A DNA stretch of 64,000 nucleotides from Citrobacter sp. FP75 (GCF_018342065.1 NZ_JAFDOE010000001.1:1240001-1304000), one strand, 5' to 3'. Shown: positions 1 through 11,700, numbered from the stretch's first letter. A program made the numbers and translations. The notes: generated from the letters alone by a model not told the origin.

Positions 1-3000
1 ATGCAGAGTTCCACCTTCGTTAACCTGTTTAAAAATATCGACCAGGATCCGCAGTATTCAGGTTACAGCGACCTGCAAAAGATTGACCTCGCCAAAAAGC
101 AACTTGCCGATACCGTTGCTATGGCAGATATCAGCGACCCTAAAATGCTGGCTGCCAACTTATTAGCAGCCTACACCGGCGATGCCTATCTGGGACAGTT
201 GTTTGCCGGGCGCATGCTCTCCAGTTCTGTCGCCAAGACGCTGGTAAAAGCGGGTGTTCGTGATGCCGGTATTAATGCCGGTTATGCCGGCACCAGCCAG
301 TATGTTGAAAACGAAGGCATGAATGAGGCCGGGATAAAGACCGAGTCCGGACAGGGCGTTAAGGACCAGATGATCACCGGCGGCCTAACCGGTCTGGCCA
401 TGGGGGGCGTTCCGGCAATCGTTGGGCATGTTCGCGAGGGGCGTGCTGCAGGTCGGGGCGAGAATATTTCAAATGAACCCGCAGCTTCATCTTCGGAAGA
501 AAAGACCGAGAAAGCTGTTGATGATATTGAGACCGGCGCAAAAGAAGTTCAGCAGGGGATGCAGGATCTCAAAGAAGAGATTCAGCCTGAAGAAGACATG
601 TTCAGTAAGAGGCTCGAAGGACACGATAATACATCGCCTGAACCCCGGGCAGATTATCGTAACGGTCTGACGCCTGAGCAGGCAGCAGAACAGGAGCGCC
701 TTGCGTCGGGCTTTAACGACCGGGAAAAATTTGGCGGCAACGGTCCTGATGATTTTGCTGATATACCGGCATACATGCGGGCAGGGAAAGCGGTACATAC
801 TGACCCGGATTCACGCCCATTCCATCTGGTTGATACCGCCGGTTCACAGGGACAAGTTAAAGCGCGCTTTGATGACAAAAATGATGCCGAAATATTCAGG
901 AATGCGCAGTTGCTGGATCAATACTCTCGCGGCAAGCGAAATGAACCGGATGAGAATGAACACCAGGATGTAAAAGACTGGTTTTATCGCATGACCCGTG
1001 GCGTCAAACGCGAGGATGCCGACCCTAAAAAGCGTAAGCGCGGCAAAAAAGGGGCATCAGAGACTCAGCCTCAGCGCGAACCACGTAATGATTTCGAAGC
1101 GAAGAATATCCACGACACCATTATGGGCTACTACCAGTTCGTTATGGATGCCGCCAGAAATGCAGAGAATGGCGAGTATACCGCGCCGTCTATGGCGGAG
1201 TATGCCGACCACCGTTTTCCGGATCGCCGGCTAGCGCTGGAAGACAAGAATATTATATTTGCTGGTGGCCCGGTTCATCACGCGCGGGAGGGCGCAGGGG
1301 ATGAAACGCAGTCCGGCGCTGGCCCTGAGTTTCGTGCAGGTGAGCGTGTTCGAGGTCAGGAGTTTATACCTGCCGATCGTACTGGCGGAGGTATGCGTCA
1401 GGTTAATACCATTGACGGCGAGGCGCGCCGTGTTTTGCCTGAACTGGAAGATAAAAACATCATCTTTGCGGGTGGGCCAGTTCCGGATGAGGGACAGCGC
1501 GGTGCTGCACCGCAATTTGAGGGCGGCAGGACCAAAGCCCGGCGCCGTCTGGATCGTTTTGAAGATCGAATGGGATCGCGACAGAAGCACGCTGCACTTC
1601 CATATCGACAGCTTTCCTCCGGTGAAGCAGCTATCCCGGATTCGGTTTCTGAGGTTGCGAAAGCCGGGAACGGCGAACTCTATATGCGGCGTAACGGAAA
1701 ACCATTCCCGAGCGAGGGGCTGGCCAGACTGAGTAAACCGTATGCAGAAGCTAAAAAAGCCGGGGAACAGCCGGAGGTAGTGAAAGTTGACGGTGGTTAT
1801 GCTGTAGAAGTCCCGGACAAACAGGATAACCCCGTAAAAAAGGACGAGCCTACCAGAGAACCTGACAAACCCGATCGCCAGCCCGCAGAGCCTGAAACCA
1901 GAACCTCATCAGCAACAGATACCAGCATTACCTCTCCTGAACAACATTCCACCTTTTTTCGTCATCTTATTGAAAACCCCGAAAACACTTCGCCGGATGA
2001 TGTACGTTCTGCGCTTGAATCGACCATAGCAAACAAAGGCGCAATCACGCATGTCCTGGGTAAGCTGACGAAAGAGCAGCTCAAACCTTATAGCGGTCGG
2101 TATGTCCCGTCAGATGTGAAAAAAGGACGCCTGGTGGACAATGCCTGGGACTCGCTGGTTAATGACTTCCGCTGGCTGGTGAACAAAGGCCCGACGATGG
2201 TGACCACTGGCGGTCGAAGCATTGAACAGCATGCGCGTGATGCAGTAGCGGGGATCACGCAGTCAGATATTAACGAATACGCTGCCAGCGTGAAGCAGGT
2301 CCGGGATGAGCATCAGCAACGTGCCGATGCCGTTCGCTCGGCGATCGACAATCCGCAGACGCTGGATGACTACCGCACACTGATAAAAGCGAAAGGGCGC
2401 GCAGCGCTGACGGCCATGCAGGGGGAGAAGTACGATCAGTTGCTGGCAGAGCACCAGATTGAACAGCAGAAAACGCAAAAGGAAACACCGCGTGTGACGG
2501 AGGGCTTTACGCACGGTGATGCTCTCCAGATTAATCCTGTGGAGGAAGGGAAAAACAGTAAGACTGGCGAAACGGTCTATAACGTCAACCTGCAGACACG
2601 TCTGGGAACCGAAAAATTTAAAGAGGCGGCAGGGATGGCGCGCAAACTGGGTGGCGGGTACTGGCGGGGTAACTTCTGGTTTCCGTCACCAGAGAAAGCG
2701 CAGCAATTTGTTGGCTGGTTGCGTGGAGACCGCGTCGATCATTCCGCTGCAGATGCTGAACGCCGCGTACAGAAACAGGAACAGCAACAGGAACGTTTAA
2801 CCAGCACTTCTGACCGGTTGCGCGAGAGTGCCGAAGATCGTCTGAACGCAGACCGGAAGGTGAACACCGTTAAACGACTGCGTGAAGCTGCCTCTGCGAT
2901 GGATCAGGCAAACCGGGATCTCCGGGATGCCGATATCATGCAGAAAATTGCGCAGGGCATTGCTGATGGCAGCCTGAAGTATCTTTCCGGTATTCAGCAT

Positions 3001-6000
3001 AAAACCCAGATTGACACCCTGCGCGGCATTGCCCGTCGCCTGGTTTACGATATACCGCAGGATATCCGTGACAGTCTCAGCTATACCACCGCTGACGGTA
3101 AGCGGGAATGGAATGATGATGTGCCGCTGACCAGCCGCGTAAAATATGCACGCTACCCCATGCTGGACTGGCATCCTTCTACTTTGTTTGATGTTATCGG
3201 GAAAATGGGGGATGCGCGTGGATACAAACTGGCGGCCAGCGAGTTGCGGCTGTCACAGCAGAGAGAGCATGGCATGTCCCGGCTGCCTGCCGGGCGTAAG
3301 GCGAACGACAAACTGGCAGCATATTTATCCGGTCAGCCCGGAAGCTGGCCTGAATATGTGGCTGAATATAACCGCCTGCAGCGTGCCGGGATAACAACAC
3401 GTCCGCTGTTGCGGGCCGCCCTGGTGGAACTGGAAAAATTATCCGGCGACGTACCGCTCAACGACATCCCCAAAATCCAGAAGATGGAGATGGATCTGCG
3501 CAAGAAACTTGCCTGGGATCGCAACGCCTTCAACGACTTTTTTCCCACACCGGAAAGCCGTGCTGACTGGATAGCCAGCGAGGCCGATATTCAGCCTGGT
3601 ATGGACGTTCTGGAGCCGTCAGCGGGTAACGGCGTTCTGGCAGAAGCGGCGCGCAAAGCGGGTGGCAATGTGGATGTTGTCGAACTGGAACAGCAACTGC
3701 GCGATATTCTGAAAGAGAAAGGTTTTAACGTTGTCGGCAGTGACTTTGACGAGTTTACTCCGGATAAGCTTTACGACCGCGTGCTAATGAATCCACCGTT
3801 TTCCCACGACCTTGATATCAAGCATGTACAGAAAGCCTTTGAACATCTGAAACCCGGCGGCAAGCTGGTCGCCATCGTTTCCACCATGGCTGGGGAACGA
3901 AGTAACAAGCGCAATCAAGCATTCAGAGAGTGGCTGAATGAACTGGGGGCTCGCGAAGACAGACTGCCAGAAGGCATGTTCAAAGAGTCGATGAATCCCA
4001 CGAACGTGGCGACGAAACTGCTCACACTGACAAAGCCTGACGAGATTAATTATTCAAAGGTTCCGCGCAGCGTATGGGATAAAGATTTTCCGGATACCGT
4101 GTTGCATGGACGTCTGGGCGATGCCACGTCCCATAAGGACTACGTGGCCGCAAAAGGGGGTGATGATGCTGCAGCACGCCGGTTAGTCGCGGATGTGATG
4201 ACCAGAAAGTCAGTTAACGAGTTGCGCCAGCTGCTGGCTGGCAGAAAGGCCATACTTGCGGCAGTACATGCTGAAGAAGCTGTCAGTCGTAACGCTATTC
4301 CGCAGGCAATGGCGGATGTACTGGGGAAGGCGCTGGATCTCGATGTAGCGACCGGGATTGTACAGGCAGCGAAAGTAGGGCGCACGGGGCAGGACGGTTT
4401 TGGTCGATTGACCAATCAGCCTGCCTTTGAAGGCCCGGTGCGTACTGATTTACCTTATATTCTTCTGGATGACACTCTGACACAGGGCGGCACGCTGGCA
4501 AATCTGAAAGGCTACATTGAAGATCATGGCGGTAAGGTAATTGGCGCCAGTGCGTTGACGGGTAAAAAATATTCAGCGAAAATTGCATTAGCAGCGGATA
4601 CGCTTCGCAAATTGCGCGATCACTTTGAGGGTACCGATCTTGAAAACTGGTGGAACGAACAGCACGGGTACGGCTTCGACAGGCTCACAGAGTCAGAAGC
4701 AAACTACCTCCTTCGCGCCGCGGATGCTGACAAAATCAGAGATCGTGTCCTTGCAGCAAGATCAGATGGAACGCCATCAGCGGAACCAGAAAGCCTTAGA
4801 GACAATGGACCTGTCCCACCTGATGTAAATCATAAATTTTCGCAAAACGCCTCCGAATCCGGGGGCGTTTTTGCATCTGGCTCTCCACGCGAACGTATCC
4901 GTTCCGGTGTCGCTGACTACCAGCCGCGTGGTATGCGTAAAAAGCAGGTAGAAGATGAAGTCGCACGGTTCCTGAAAAAATGGAAAGGTGCCGGCGGTAT
5001 TGCCGTGCAGGTCGCAAAGGATATGGCTGAAGCTGAGCAACTGGCTGGTTTCCCACTCCCGGACGCCCTGATTCATGCGATGCACCTTCCTAACAGCAGT
5101 CGCATCATCCTGGTCGCAAAAAATCTCGACAGCCTTTCTCATGTTCGCGCCAAGTTACGCCACGAAATCCTCGGGCACCATGCGCTGTCTGAAGTTGTGG
5201 GCCCGGCGGAGTACGACAAATTGTTGCGGGCCGTAGCCGCTGGCCAGAATTCCAAGTCACTGAAACCGTACTTTGACCGCGTCGCTGAGAACTACGAGAG
5301 CGCAGATCCGTGGAAGCAAGTGGAAGAGGTCATCAGTCATGTCATTGAAGACGGGGAGCGCGGTTTTCTGGGGCGCGCATGGGATCGTGTGTCTGGTGCA
5401 GTTCTCCAGGCATTACGTAAATCAGGCTTACTGAGCGATGAAAATATCACTGCCGGTGAAGTGCGTAGCATGATGGCACCGATCGCCAGGCGTCTTAAAA
5501 AGCTCGGGGGATGGGCCGAAAATACGGATAAAAAACGGGATGTCACTGCCAGTTTCAGCCTGACCGGAAAAGACGGGCTGTTCAGCAAACCGTTACCCGG
5601 GGAAACCGAGACCGAAGCGACTCAGCGGCGTTCGAAGAATTTCGGCAGTGTGGTCCGGGAGACAATCGGTAATGTCCGCAACCTTTGCCCGACCGACATC
5701 ATTAAGCGCCTGCGATCTAACATCAGCACCAATGCCCTGATGATCGGCACACTGACCAACCGCCAGCTCGCAGCCGTTTATAACAGGCTGATGAAAACTG
5801 ACTATGCCGGACAATACCAGGATCTGCAGGCGAAAATGGAGGCGCGCCGCAACCGCATTATGAACTCTGCAGAACGGGGCATAGAAAACCAGTGGAACAA
5901 ACTGGATAAGGAAGAAAGCCGCTCGTTGTCTGACCTGATGGTGGATGCGACGATGACCCGTGTTCACCCGGACAAACCACTGGCAGAGCAGGACCGCTTC

Positions 6001-8505
6001 CAGAATCTGAAGAATGAGCAGACCCGCCTTCGTTCCTCAAAAAGCGGTGAGAACAAAGAAGAGTCCGCCAGCCGTCTTACCCGGGTAAGTGCTGATCTTG
6101 ATGCAATGCGGGATAACTATAACGATCTCCATAGCCGCTGGATGAAGCTGTCGCCGGAAGCTAAAGAACTCTGGCACGACACCGAAAAATGGTACAAAAA
6201 CAGTTACGCCGACCTCAAAGAGGCGCTTATCCAGCGTATCAATGATGTGGGCGGTGATCAGAATGCCGCGTTAATCAGTCGTGTTCGCGAGCAGTTTGAG
6301 CGAGCCCTGAAAGACGGCCCGTACTTTCCGCTGGCCCGCTTCGGTAAATACGTTGTGACCGCCCGTAAGGATGGTGATTACATTCGCGAGCACTTCGAAA
6401 CCCGCAGTGCAGCGCTGGCCGCTCTCGAGGCCTACAGAAAAGAAGGGTACCAGGCAGCCCAGTCAGTGAAGGCGAAGGAGAACGGCAAAAATGATGATTC
6501 CGCCCATAGCCTGGGTAAAGAGATCCTCGACCTGCTGAACAAATCAGAAGACGGGAACCTTAATAAAGAGCAACTGACCGATCAGGTCTGGCAGATGATG
6601 CTGGAGCTGATGCCCGATTCCACTTACGCCCGCCACTTTATACGCCGTCGCCGGGTGAAGGGCGCCAGCCATGATGCGCGTCGGGCATTCGCGAACAGCG
6701 CCTTTCACTTTGCTCATCACATTTCCAAGATCGAATATGGCCATAAAATGCAGGCTGTACTCGATGACATGGGGAATGAAATCGATGCGGTAATGAAGGG
6801 GGATTACTCTGGCGTCCAGCCGGATAATCTTGAAACCGCCCAGCGTATGCTGGACGAACTGAAAATGCGTCATGAGATGACGATGAACCCATCCGGTGAT
6901 GGTTTTGGTAATGCACTGACCGGCACGGGTTATGTCTTCAACATGGCGGCTAATCCTTCCTCAGCCATTATTAACATGACACAGACGGCGCTGGTGGCAT
7001 TGCCGCAACTGGCTGCCAGATACGGCTGGAAGAACGCCATGAAAGCGATGGGAACCGCCACCGTGGATTATTTCCGATCTGCTGATAAGCGATTTAAATG
7101 GTTTGGTAAAGGTTCTTCCTGGTTAGATCGCGATGCCTGGTTGTCTATGAGCCGCAGTAACCGGCTGGATGCTGAAGAACTGGAACTGATGAAGCGCCTG
7201 AATGAGGATGGCGTAATTTCCATTACCCAGGCTTCTTCTCTGGCGCAGCGCGCGGAAACAGGGACAAAGGATAAGATTCATTTTAATAAAGCGCTGGATA
7301 TGTCGATCCTCATTGGTGGCCAGCTTTTCCATAATGTAGAGGTCGCCAACAGGGAAGTGACGGCACTGGCAGCGTACCGGCTGGCAAAAACAGCTGCAGG
7401 TGGGCGCATAGATCCGGCGCAGGCGTATAAAGTTGCGAGTAACGCCGTGTATGACGCACATTTTGACTACAGTAGCGCCAACCGTCCGCGCTGGATGCGC
7501 CAGAGCTGGCAGAAGGTGGTATTGCAGTTCAAGATGTATGCCCAGCATATGTTCTATACCCTGGGACGGAGCTTTGCGCAGTCGTTTAAAGGCGAAACGC
7601 CGGAAATTCGCCGGCAGGCACAGAAAGAGTTTCTGGGTTATATGCTGATGCATACTCTGGCGGCAGGTGTCACCGGTTTACCGTATGTTGTTCAGGTTAT
7701 TTTTGGCGCGGCAGCGCAGGGGATTCATGCTGCAGTGTCGGATGATGATACCCCATGGGATCCGGAAGTGGCACTCAAAAACTGGCTGAGTGATGAGCTT
7801 GGTGGTTTCGCATCCACAGCAATTACTGACGGCGTAGTCAACGCACTGGGTATCGATCTGCATTCCCGTGTGGGTATTCAGGATTTGCTGTGGCGCAGTC
7901 CGCCGGAAGGGACTGAAGGCAAGGATCTGTATGTTTACTACATGGAGCAGATGCTTGGTCCTACCATTGGCGGTATCGGTCTCAACTTTGCCGGCGGATA
8001 CGACAAAATGGCGAAAGGTGACTGGCTGGGGGGGATTCAGACAGTAACACCGGCAGCAGTGAAAAATCTGGTGAAAACCTATGCTGAAGCCACTCGGGGT
8101 GTCACTACATCATCCGGGGAGGAAATTGTACCGGCTGATGAGTTTACCCACTTCGAACTGGCTGCCCAGGCATTTGGATTTAGCCCGTCAAGGATCGGCC
8201 AGGCGTATGATGCCCGATCGGCTGTCAAAAATGTGCAGTCTGAACTATCAAATCGCCGGGCTCAGCTATTGCAGCGATACTTTGCAAACACTATGCGCGG
8301 CGATGATAACGAAGGCGTCCTGGACGATATTCAGGCCTATAACCGTAGTAATCCAACCAACGCTATTACCGGTGAAATAATCCTGAAGGCGATGAGGCAG
8401 AAGCAGAAAGCAAGGCTGAAAAAGGAAAGGGGGCTTGCGCTGAGTCGTAAGGATGAGCATTTGAGAACATTGGGAAGGTTTGGCGATTATGAACCTTTAT
8501 TTTAG
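1..8505 (+). CDS. Giant phage polyvalent protein with PLxRFG motif (prophage late gene)
   Basis: At least 2834 residues, similar in size to the very large late protein of 933W-like Stx podophages. It is presumably packaged in the virion and injected with DNA (inference). Visible modules: a low-complexity N-terminal third; an adenine-methyltransferase-like domain with SAM motif LEPSAGNG (1204-1211) and NPPF (1264-1267); a phosphoribosyltransferase-like domain with ILLDDTLTQGGT (about 1487-1498); a possible metallopeptidase motif HEILGHH (1721-1727); the PLARFG signature (2110-2115); and hydrophobic C-terminal segments near 2310 and 2545. This mixture is typical of the phage 'polyvalent proteins' defined by Aravind and colleagues. 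The frame is open to the window edge, so the ATG at base 1 may be internal. The downstream gene is on the other strand, so this ends the phage late operon. Confidence 0.85.
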   Translation: MQSSTFVNLFKNIDQDPQYSGYSDLQKIDLAKKQLADTVAMADISDPKMLAANLLAAYTGDAYLGQLFAGRMLSSSVAKTLVKAGVRDAGINAGYAGTSQYVENEGMNEAGIKTESGQGVKDQMITGGLTGLAMGGVPAIVGHVREGRAAGRGENISNEPAASSSEEKTEKAVDDIETGAKEVQQGMQDLKEEIQPEEDMFSKRLEGHDNTSPEPRADYRNGLTPEQAAEQERLASGFNDREKFGGNGPDDFADIPAYMRAGKAVHTDPDSRPFHLVDTAGSQGQVKARFDDKNDAEIFRNAQLLDQYSRGKRNEPDENEHQDVKDWFYRMTRGVKREDADPKKRKRGKKGASETQPQREPRNDFEAKNIHDTIMGYYQFVMDAARNAENGEYTAPSMAEYADHRFPDRRLALEDKNIIFAGGPVHHAREGAGDETQSGAGPEFRAGERVRGQEFIPADRTGGGMRQVNTIDGEARRVLPELEDKNIIFAGGPVPDEGQRGAAPQFEGGRTKARRRLDRFEDRMGSRQKHAALPYRQLSSGEAAIPDSVSEVAKAGNGELYMRRNGKPFPSEGLARLSKPYAEAKKAGEQPEVVKVDGGYAVEVPDKQDNPVKKDEPTREPDKPDRQPAEPETRTSSATDTSITSPEQHSTFFRHLIENPENTSPDDVRSALESTIANKGAITHVLGKLTKEQLKPYSGRYVPSDVKKGRLVDNAWDSLVNDFRWLVNKGPTMVTTGGRSIEQHARDAVAGITQSDINEYAASVKQVRDEHQQRADAVRSAIDNPQTLDDYRTLIKAKGRAALTAMQGEKYDQLLAEHQIEQQKTQKETPRVTEGFTHGDALQINPVEEGKNSKTGETVYNVNLQTRLGTEKFKEAAGMARKLGGGYWRGNFWFPSPEKAQQFVGWLRGDRVDHSAADAERRVQKQEQQQERLTSTSDRLRESAEDRLNADRKVNTVKRLREAASAMDQANRDLRDADIMQKIAQGIADGSLKYLSGIQHKTQIDTLRGIARRLVYDIPQDIRDSLSYTTADGKREWNDDVPLTSRVKYARYPMLDWHPSTLFDVIGKMGDARGYKLAASELRLSQQREHGMSRLPAGRKANDKLAAYLSGQPGSWPEYVAEYNRLQRAGITTRPLLRAALVELEKLSGDVPLNDIPKIQKMEMDLRKKLAWDRNAFNDFFPTPESRADWIASEADIQPGMDVLEPSAGNGVLAEAARKAGGNVDVVELEQQLRDILKEKGFNVVGSDFDEFTPDKLYDRVLMNPPFSHDLDIKHVQKAFEHLKPGGKLVAIVSTMAGERSNKRNQAFREWLNELGAREDRLPEGMFKESMNPTNVATKLLTLTKPDEINYSKVPRSVWDKDFPDTVLHGRLGDATSHKDYVAAKGGDDAAARRLVADVMTRKSVNELRQLLAGRKAILAAVHAEEAVSRNAIPQAMADVLGKALDLDVATGIVQAAKVGRTGQDGFGRLTNQPAFEGPVRTDLPYILLDDTLTQGGTLANLKGYIEDHGGKVIGASALTGKKYSAKIALAADTLRKLRDHFEGTDLENWWNEQHGYGFDRLTESEANYLLRAADADKIRDRVLAARSDGTPSAEPESLRDNGPVPPDVNHKFSQNASESGGVFASGSPRERIRSGVADYQPRGMRKKQVEDEVARFLKKWKGAGGIAVQVAKDMAEAEQLAGFPLPDALIHAMHLPNSSRIILVAKNLDSLSHVRAKLRHEILGHHALSEVVGPAEYDKLLRAVAAGQNSKSLKPYFDRVAENYESADPWKQVEEVISHVIEDGERGFLGRAWDRVSGAVLQALRKSGLLSDENITAGEVRSMMAPIARRLKKLGGWAENTDKKRDVTASFSLTGKDGLFSKPLPGETETEATQRRSKNFGSVVRETIGNVRNLCPTDIIKRLRSNISTNALMIGTLTNRQLAAVYNRLMKTDYAGQYQDLQAKMEARRNRIMNSAERGIENQWNKLDKEESRSLSDLMVDATMTRVHPDKPLAEQDRFQNLKNEQTRLRSSKSGENKEESASRLTRVSADLDAMRDNYNDLHSRWMKLSPEAKELWHDTEKWYKNSYADLKEALIQRINDVGGDQNAALISRVREQFERALKDGPYFPLARFGKYVVTARKDGDYIREHFETRSAALAALEAYRKEGYQAAQSVKAKENGKNDDSAHSLGKEILDLLNKSEDGNLNKEQLTDQVWQMMLELMPDSTYARHFIRRRRVKGASHDARRAFANSAFHFAHHISKIEYGHKMQAVLDDMGNEIDAVMKGDYSGVQPDNLETAQRMLDELKMRHEMTMNPSGDGFGNALTGTGYVFNMAANPSSAIINMTQTALVALPQLAARYGWKNAMKAMGTATVDYFRSADKRFKWFGKGSSWLDRDAWLSMSRSNRLDAEELELMKRLNEDGVISITQASSLAQRAETGTKDKIHFNKALDMSILIGGQLFHNVEVANREVTALAAYRLAKTAAGGRIDPAQAYKVASNAVYDAHFDYSSANRPRWMRQSWQKVVLQFKMYAQHMFYTLGRSFAQSFKGETPEIRRQAQKEFLGYMLMHTLAAGVTGLPYVVQVIFGAAAQGIHAAVSDDDTPWDPEVALKNWLSDELGGFASTAITDGVVNALGIDLHSRVGIQDLLWRSPPEGTEGKDLYVYYMEQMLGPTIGGIGLNFAGGYDKMAKGDWLGGIQTVTPAAVKNLVKTYAEATRGVTTSSGEEIVPADEFTHFELAAQAFGFSPSRIGQAYDARSAVKNVQSELSNRRAQLLQRYFANTMRGDDNEGVLDDIQAYNRSNPTNAITGEIILKAMRQKQKARLKKERGLALSRKDEHLRTLGRFGDYEPLF
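4844..4872 (+). terminator. Terminator-shaped hairpin inside the giant phage ORF
   Basis: Arms AACGCC (4846-4851) and GGCGTT (4864-4869) extend inward through CCG/CGG around an AATC loop, and a run of five T follows at 4868-4872. By shape this is a textbook intrinsic terminator, yet it lies inside the open frame between the phosphoribosyltransferase-like and metallopeptidase-like modules. Translating ribosomes could suppress it. It may mark an old gene boundary before fusion. Function not shown. Confidence 0.5.
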
Positions 8506-8713
8506 GTTGGGGCTAGTGATCCTTATTATTCGTTCCCTCTATTGTATTCACATCTCCTGTTTAGAGATAAGAGGACACTTTGAGCAAAAGCTGACTTAGC
8601 ACTCGCCCCTAATAGATAGGTTCTATTATAATTTTTCGGAAGCATCAAATTGAGTAAGGTGAGAAGTCCCATTTAAAAATGGAACTTCTATAAATTATTG
8701 TATATTGTAAGAG
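8506..8713. other. Intergenic gap between convergent phage gene and KAP gene, with hairpin
   Basis: This 208-bp AT-rich stretch has no convincing ORF. It holds an inverted repeat at 8662-8689 (arms AGAAGT and ACTTCT, extended by CCATTT/AATGG) between two convergent genes. It could end transcription of either gene, although neither side has a long T tract. Confidence 0.45.
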
Positions 8714-11700
8714 TTAATCTTTCTGCATATCCTCCTCTCGTTCAATAATTTTCACAAGCTCAGTTTCTTTAATGCGGTTTTCTATAAATTTTGAAGAACT
8801 GCAAATTCCTGGAAATAGATCTTTATGATCCATTATGATATTAGTGACTGATCGGCTTTCAGCTAGTGGCCAGTTACTGAATACATAGTTTTGTCTATCA
8901 AGCCATGCTCGCAAATCTCTATCTTTCTCCGCAAGATTAAATAATGCACCAATGCCACGGCGCGATCCGCCTTTCTCTGGCTCAGTAAAGTTTATCACAT
9001 CACCAAAATCGTGAATGAGCTTGACTCTATTGGATTTACTCACCTGAACCTCCAGAAGAATATCGTGAAGCTGAACAAGAATTTCCTGTTGTTGTTCTTC
9101 ATCAAGCAAATCCCAGATGAAACGAATCCTTTTAGTTTGAGTTAACTCTTCGCTAGAAGCAGAACGATACCATTCAGCAAAGCTGTTGACATCAGGAGAT
9201 AGATGAATTTTTCTACCCAGATTCTTCATATGGGTTAAAATGATTTGATTATTAGAGGTAATTGTTCTAAATGAGGTAGTCAACATATCAACTGCCAGCA
9301 GAGACTGACTCAAAGCATAAAGATGATCATGGGTATCCAGTAATGCTTCAGTTCGAAGCAGAGCTTTAAGGGTATCTTCACTTATAAGTTCGATTTCTTT
9401 GAGGTTGAGGCTCTCTTTAAGCCACTTTTCACGTGATATAACAGGTTCCATCAGGTCAGCATCTTTAATATGCATGCTTAATAACGGATAATCTTTTCTT
9501 ACATATAGTGCAACATCTAATCGTTCAATTTTATTCTCTTGGAATAGTCTTTGGATGGCAGCTTTAACAATCGGAATGGCTTCGTTATTTGATAACGATT
9601 TAGAAATATTATGCCAGTCTTTACCATATATAAAGTATTTTACAAGCAGATCAGTGAATTCATCATTGTCAATATAATTATTGTACGCTGTTATTTCAGT
9701 AAAAATACCTATTGCAACCATGTGGGCAACTGAATGTGCTGCAAATTCAACAGGATAGTTTTGTTGCATTGTTGTTTGATAGGTGAGGAGAGAAAGTTGG
9801 TTGGATGTATTCCAATCCTTCGTTAAGGCTAGTTTCCTAAAATCAACGAAATTATCAATTACTGTTCCATTCGCAAAGTCGGATATCAGTTTGCTGATAT
9901 TTTGATAAATTGGTTTTTCACCTTTGATAATGTTTTCATAAGCTAGACTATCTACACCAACAAACCTTAGTACACCGGAATTGAAAATATCCTCACCGGG
10001 GGCGTCTAATACAGTAACTAGCATAGTCTCCGTTTCAACTTCATCAAGCTTAAGAGCAGGGATGTTTAATCCTTTCCATCGTTTCTCATTATTCAGAAGA
10101 TAGTGGACATAAATGTTGCCAGGAATGAAGGTATCGATCGAGTCAAACAAACTAGCGCCGAATAATATTGAATATTGATCAGCCTCCGCAAAAAGCGTTG
10201 AAATCATCTCATTGCTATCCACATCAAAAGGGGTTAAAGCATTAAGTTCGGAAATAATAAATGCACGCTGCCGTGTCATAAATGATTCAGTGGAAATGAT
10301 GTGGTTCTGGATAAGTTTTAAAAGTGCATTATTTAACGAAAAGTTAAAATCCTCACGTGCCTGAATTGCGTAACTGGTGTTCAATTGCTGCAAAGCATGA
10401 TCTATTTGGGGTTGAATTAAATTATATATTGATGGTGGTAGCTCGGCCACTGTTTCCAGCCAGATTGACATATCCATTGCTGAAGCACAGCGATGCCAGG
10501 CATGAGTGAATCCCCACATATTAATCAGTCGTTCAAGTGCTACGGGATCTTTTGCTATCACAGCAGAGATGAGAGGAGTATCAATTAATTCGCTTCGTGC
10601 CAGTGCAGCAGGAGCTTGGTAGTGGACGCTCATAAGATACTCACTCCAACGATTATCATCGTTACGGAATATACGCTTCAACTGAGCATAGTTTGCCCTG
10701 AGTTTATCGGATTGATCGTCAGGCGGTAGATTCAATTGCCCATTTAGTTCTCCTTCTTGGAGCGGGTTCCGTAAAAGGACCCTGATATCATAATCTCCAT
10801 ATCTTACCATCAATATGTAAAGCGCTATTAGAACGAAACGCAAAGGTTCTTCTGAAGAGTTAACCGGGACTGTGAGATTTAAAATATGAATATCATTAAC
10901 CAACTTCTTGAGCAGACGGGGTGTAATACGTGGGTACTGCAGAGGGCGCCAACGTTCAATGAGTTGAATGACTTCCGTACATGATATCTCATCCAATTCA
11001 CTGACAGTTTGATGCCACATAGTTTTAAAAGCATCTTGCCAACCAGCTGTTATGAGTGGAGGGACACTAAACGTAACCGGAATTCTCTTTGCAATAAACT
11101 CTCGTCCACTATGCCCTTCCATTTCAAGAGATGAAGCGACCTGGCGAGCAGAATAAGGAATGATAACTCTGAAGTGCTCATGCGTAGTTCCGGCAATAAG
11201 CTCCATATCACTCCACAGCTCTTTTACTTTTTCAGGTACAATCCTGTCAAGGTTATCGATAATAAGAATAAAGTGAAGGTTACGCGGGAGTGTATCTTTA
11301 TCTGTGAAGCCTGACAGCGCATCGTGGAGTTCGATAGTACCAACTTCGCGGCTTGCCATCCATGTTTCAGATATTGTATCAGTACTGTTACGTTTAAATA
11401 GGTCGCCAACAGTGATTGGCTCCTTGTTACCTAGTTTCGAACGACAGAAACATCGAGTAAACCAAAGTATACCGAGCAGAATTGCAGGTGAAAGAAGACC
11501 CAAAGTTTCTATTAGAAGAACTAGTTTACTGACAGTGATATCTGTAACCATTAACTTATTGATATCACTAAGTAAGTATCTAGCCATCTGAACTGCTAAC
11601 AGTGAGCACAGGATGAACATAACCGTCCACCAACTCAACCTACTTTTCACTTTTTTTTCATATTCAACAATATTGCCAAGAGCCTGATTACGATAGGTAT

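Noticed and set aside
4625-4828. A 67-codon frame in the middle of the giant phage gene, ending just before the hairpin
   Set aside because: It overlaps the long frame completely, has no ribosome-binding site, and the composition favours the long frame. Kept only as a note on a possible old boundary.
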